NCBI RefSeq assembly: GCF_014269205.2
Contig: NZ_JABWRY020000001.1
Coordinates: 1,860,001 to 1,924,000 of the forward strand
Direction: 5' to 3'
Length of the DNA stretch: 64,000 nt
Source: Pseudomonas kermanshahensis
GTDB taxonomy: Bacteria > Pseudomonadota > Gammaproteobacteria > Pseudomonadales > Pseudomonadaceae
Below the pieces are notes generated by a model that saw only the letters and a program-made list of their open reading frames with translations, was not told the origin of the DNA and made no database searches. This document shows positions 62,442-64,000 of the stretch, piece after piece (the stretch's first letter is position 1; every line of letters starts with the position of its first letter). The translations under genes and the position numbers were made by a program.

Positions 62442-64000
62442 GTGGCCCACGAGCATCCCCAGGCGCCTGCCGACCTGACCCCACCTGCCCAGTTACCCTG
62501 GTTTCGCCGCCTGGCCGCCCGCCTTTTGGGGCGGGGCCTGACCCGCTTGCAAGCCCAGCATCGCGACTCCTGGTTCCTCGGCCACGCCATAGGCCAGCGC
62601 AGTGGCCATGCCGACGGGTTGCGCGAAGGCTTCGAGCGCGGGCGTGTGGAAGGGTACGAGGCGGGGCGCCAGGTGCTGGTCATCCGCGATACCCGCCCTG
62701 ACACCGCCGCCGTACCCGGCCAGGACGACAACCTCTTTGACGATTGGCGCCTGCCGTTGACCGCCGAATTGAAGAAGCGCTTCAAGGCCGATGTGGCCCA
62801 GCGCTTGCCTGCCGAGGCGCAACCCAGTGCGGCCCAGTGGAAGCTGATTTTCAGCGACACGCCGTCCACCTGTGTGGTGGCGGGGGCAGGGGCGGGCAAG
62901 TCCACCTCGCTGGTGTTGCGCATTCTGCTGCTGCGCCATTACCTGGGCTACGAGCTGGACGCGATGACCGTGGTCACCTTCACCCGCGAATCGCGCAAAG
63001 ACTTCATCAAACGCCTGCTGCAGGTGTTCGCCCTATGGCAGATCGACCTGCAGCCCGCGCTGGCCCGCGAGCTGGTGCGCACCTTCCATTCGCGCATCTT
63101 GCCGCTGGTGCGCAGCCTGCCAGGCTTTGGCCAGGTGCGCGCGTTCGAGACACTGGGCAACGAGATGCCGGCGGGCCGCGAGGCCGAAGCTGAGAGCAAC
63201 CTGTTCGACCTGCGGCTGAACGATGCACAGCGCCAACAACTGAACCTCTGCTACAGCACCTTGCTGGGCGATAACCCGCGCTTTGCCGAACTCATTGGCC
63301 TGCTGCGCAGCGAAGCGTTGCAGCTCAAGCCGCTGGACCCTAACCACCCGGACGTGCAAAAGCGTGCGCAGGTGACCCAGTTGGCCGCCCAGCGCGACGA
63401 AGAGCTGTGCGATGTCATCGAAGACCTGTGGTTCGCCGCAGGCGCTTGGCCGATCAAAGGCATCGAGCCGTGCCGCGACACGGTCGAAATCCGTGGCAGC
63501 CGTTTCCATGTGCATGGCCGCCTTGAGGGGCAGGGGCCTTGGGTGGTGTTGGGTTTCGACCCCGCGGAAAGCGCCCAGTACCAGCGCCCCGGCGCCAAGC
63601 TGGCGGTGCGCGCCGAGTGGGCGGTCAAGCGCACCCTGCTGCAGGCCTTCTGCGACAAACCGCTGATCTGGCTGGACAACTACGCCGCCGCGCGGCGCTT
63701 GGCTGCCTCCCTGGCCGGTGATGCGGTGGCTGGCCCCGGCTTCGAGTACAAGGTCAAGGGCGAACTGGCCCCGGCACCGCTGCTCGATGCCTTTGTCGGT
63801 GCCGCCAACTTCATCGAGAACCTGGGGCTTGACGTGAACAGCGCCGTGGCGGCGATGAGCTTCCCGGCAGGCGACAGCGACGGCCTGTTCTTCGAAGCTT
63901 TGGCGCTGTACTGGAAGGCCCTGGAGGCGCACCTGCTGGACCAGTCGCCGCCGGTGATGAGCTACAACCGCATGTTTGCCCTGTTTGGCGAGAACAACCC
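62442..64000 (+). CDS. UvrD-like superfamily-1 helicase, 3' end outside window
   Basis: The reading frame is open from GTG 62442 (CGGAG upstream; another in-frame GTG at 62436) to the right edge, giving 519 complete codons. After an N-terminal extension of about 120 residues come a Q-motif-like PSAAQWKLIF, Walker A AGAGAGKST (about 146-154), motif Ia VVTFTRESRKDFIKRL and Ib VRTFHSRIL. The segment from about 260 to 480 is not typical of helicases and may be a long insert. Motifs II-VI would be beyond the edge. A DNA-repair or defence role is possible. Confidence 0.75.
   Translation, partial: MAHEHPQAPADLTPPAQLPWFRRLAARLLGRGLTRLQAQHRDSWFLGHAIGQRSGHADGLREGFERGRVEGYEAGRQVLVIRDTRPDTAAVPGQDDNLFDDWRLPLTAELKKRFKADVAQRLPAEAQPSAAQWKLIFSDTPSTCVVAGAGAGKSTSLVLRILLLRHYLGYELDAMTVVTFTRESRKDFIKRLLQVFALWQIDLQPALARELVRTFHSRILPLVRSLPGFGQVRAFETLGNEMPAGREAEAESNLFDLRLNDAQRQQLNLCYSTLLGDNPRFAELIGLLRSEALQLKPLDPNHPDVQKRAQVTQLAAQRDEELCDVIEDLWFAAGAWPIKGIEPCRDTVEIRGSRFHVHGRLEGQGPWVVLGFDPAESAQYQRPGAKLAVRAEWAVKRTLLQAFCDKPLIWLDNYAAARRLAASLAGDAVAGPGFEYKVKGELAPAPLLDAFVGAANFIENLGLDVNSAVAAMSFPAGDSDGLFFEALALYWKALEAHLLDQSPPVMSYNRMFALFGENN

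Overview
The window reads as part of a Pseudomonas chromosome, most likely of the P. putida/P. fluorescens lineage. The reasons are the high-GC codon use, the soxBDAG/folD/purU order, a complete fpvGHJK-fpvCDEF ferripyoverdine operon beside pvdA and an MbtH/thioesterase pair, PvdS-type promoters, and many REP palindromes of the pseudomonad type between genes. I saw no rRNA, tRNA, CRISPR array, prophage or insertion sequence.

Region 1 (1-12,700) is a guanidino-compound island. It opens with an unidentified, strongly structured RNA ending in a terminator. On the minus strand follow an AruI-like thiamine-diphosphate decarboxylase, an orphan PotD/PotF-like binding protein, a sodium:solute symporter and a LysR regulator. 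On the plus strand, facing that LysR gene, are a SpeB-like agmatinase and a complete polar amino-acid ABC importer. A second LysR gene then faces a second, different ureohydrolase. Together these genes could import arginine, agmatine or guanidino acids, decarboxylate 2-ketoarginine and release urea. A chemoreceptor lies just downstream.

Region 2 (14,900-34,900) is mixed housekeeping and accessory DNA. It holds a Fur-type TonB receptor, a RecF-like ATPase, a cupin/AraC pair, several small secreted proteins (one CigR-like), a GNAT/helix-hairpin-helix pair, a 5'-nucleotidase, and a lipoprotein with MORN-like and ankyrin-like repeats followed by a small lipoprotein. An AdhP-type alcohol dehydrogenase, a tripartite EmrAB/OMF efflux operon with AraC regulator, and a LysR/MFS divergent pair complete it.

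Region 3 (35,000-42,000) is a one-carbon operon, purU-folD-soxB-soxD-soxA-soxG. It would oxidise sarcosine and handle the resulting methylene-tetrahydrofolate. Its SoxD has lost two of the usual zinc cysteines.

Region 4 (42,200-60,800) is iron acquisition. On the plus strand, mbtH and a type II thioesterase sit behind a PvdS-type promoter, followed by an isochorismatase-like hydrolase and a DUF1615 lipoprotein that appears to start at CTG. On the minus strand are pvdA (with a perfect PvdS box) and fpvGHJKCDEF, nearly all joined by 4-base overlaps. A FecI/FecR/TonB-receptor triad comes next. Beyond it is an unusual single protein made of an adenylation domain, a carrier domain and a membrane acyltransferase-3 domain. 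I consider this the best candidate for an undescribed system.

Region 5 (60,800-64,000) has REP clusters, a short Fis-type HTH fragment, a pirin, and the first part of a UvrD-like helicase that runs off the right edge.
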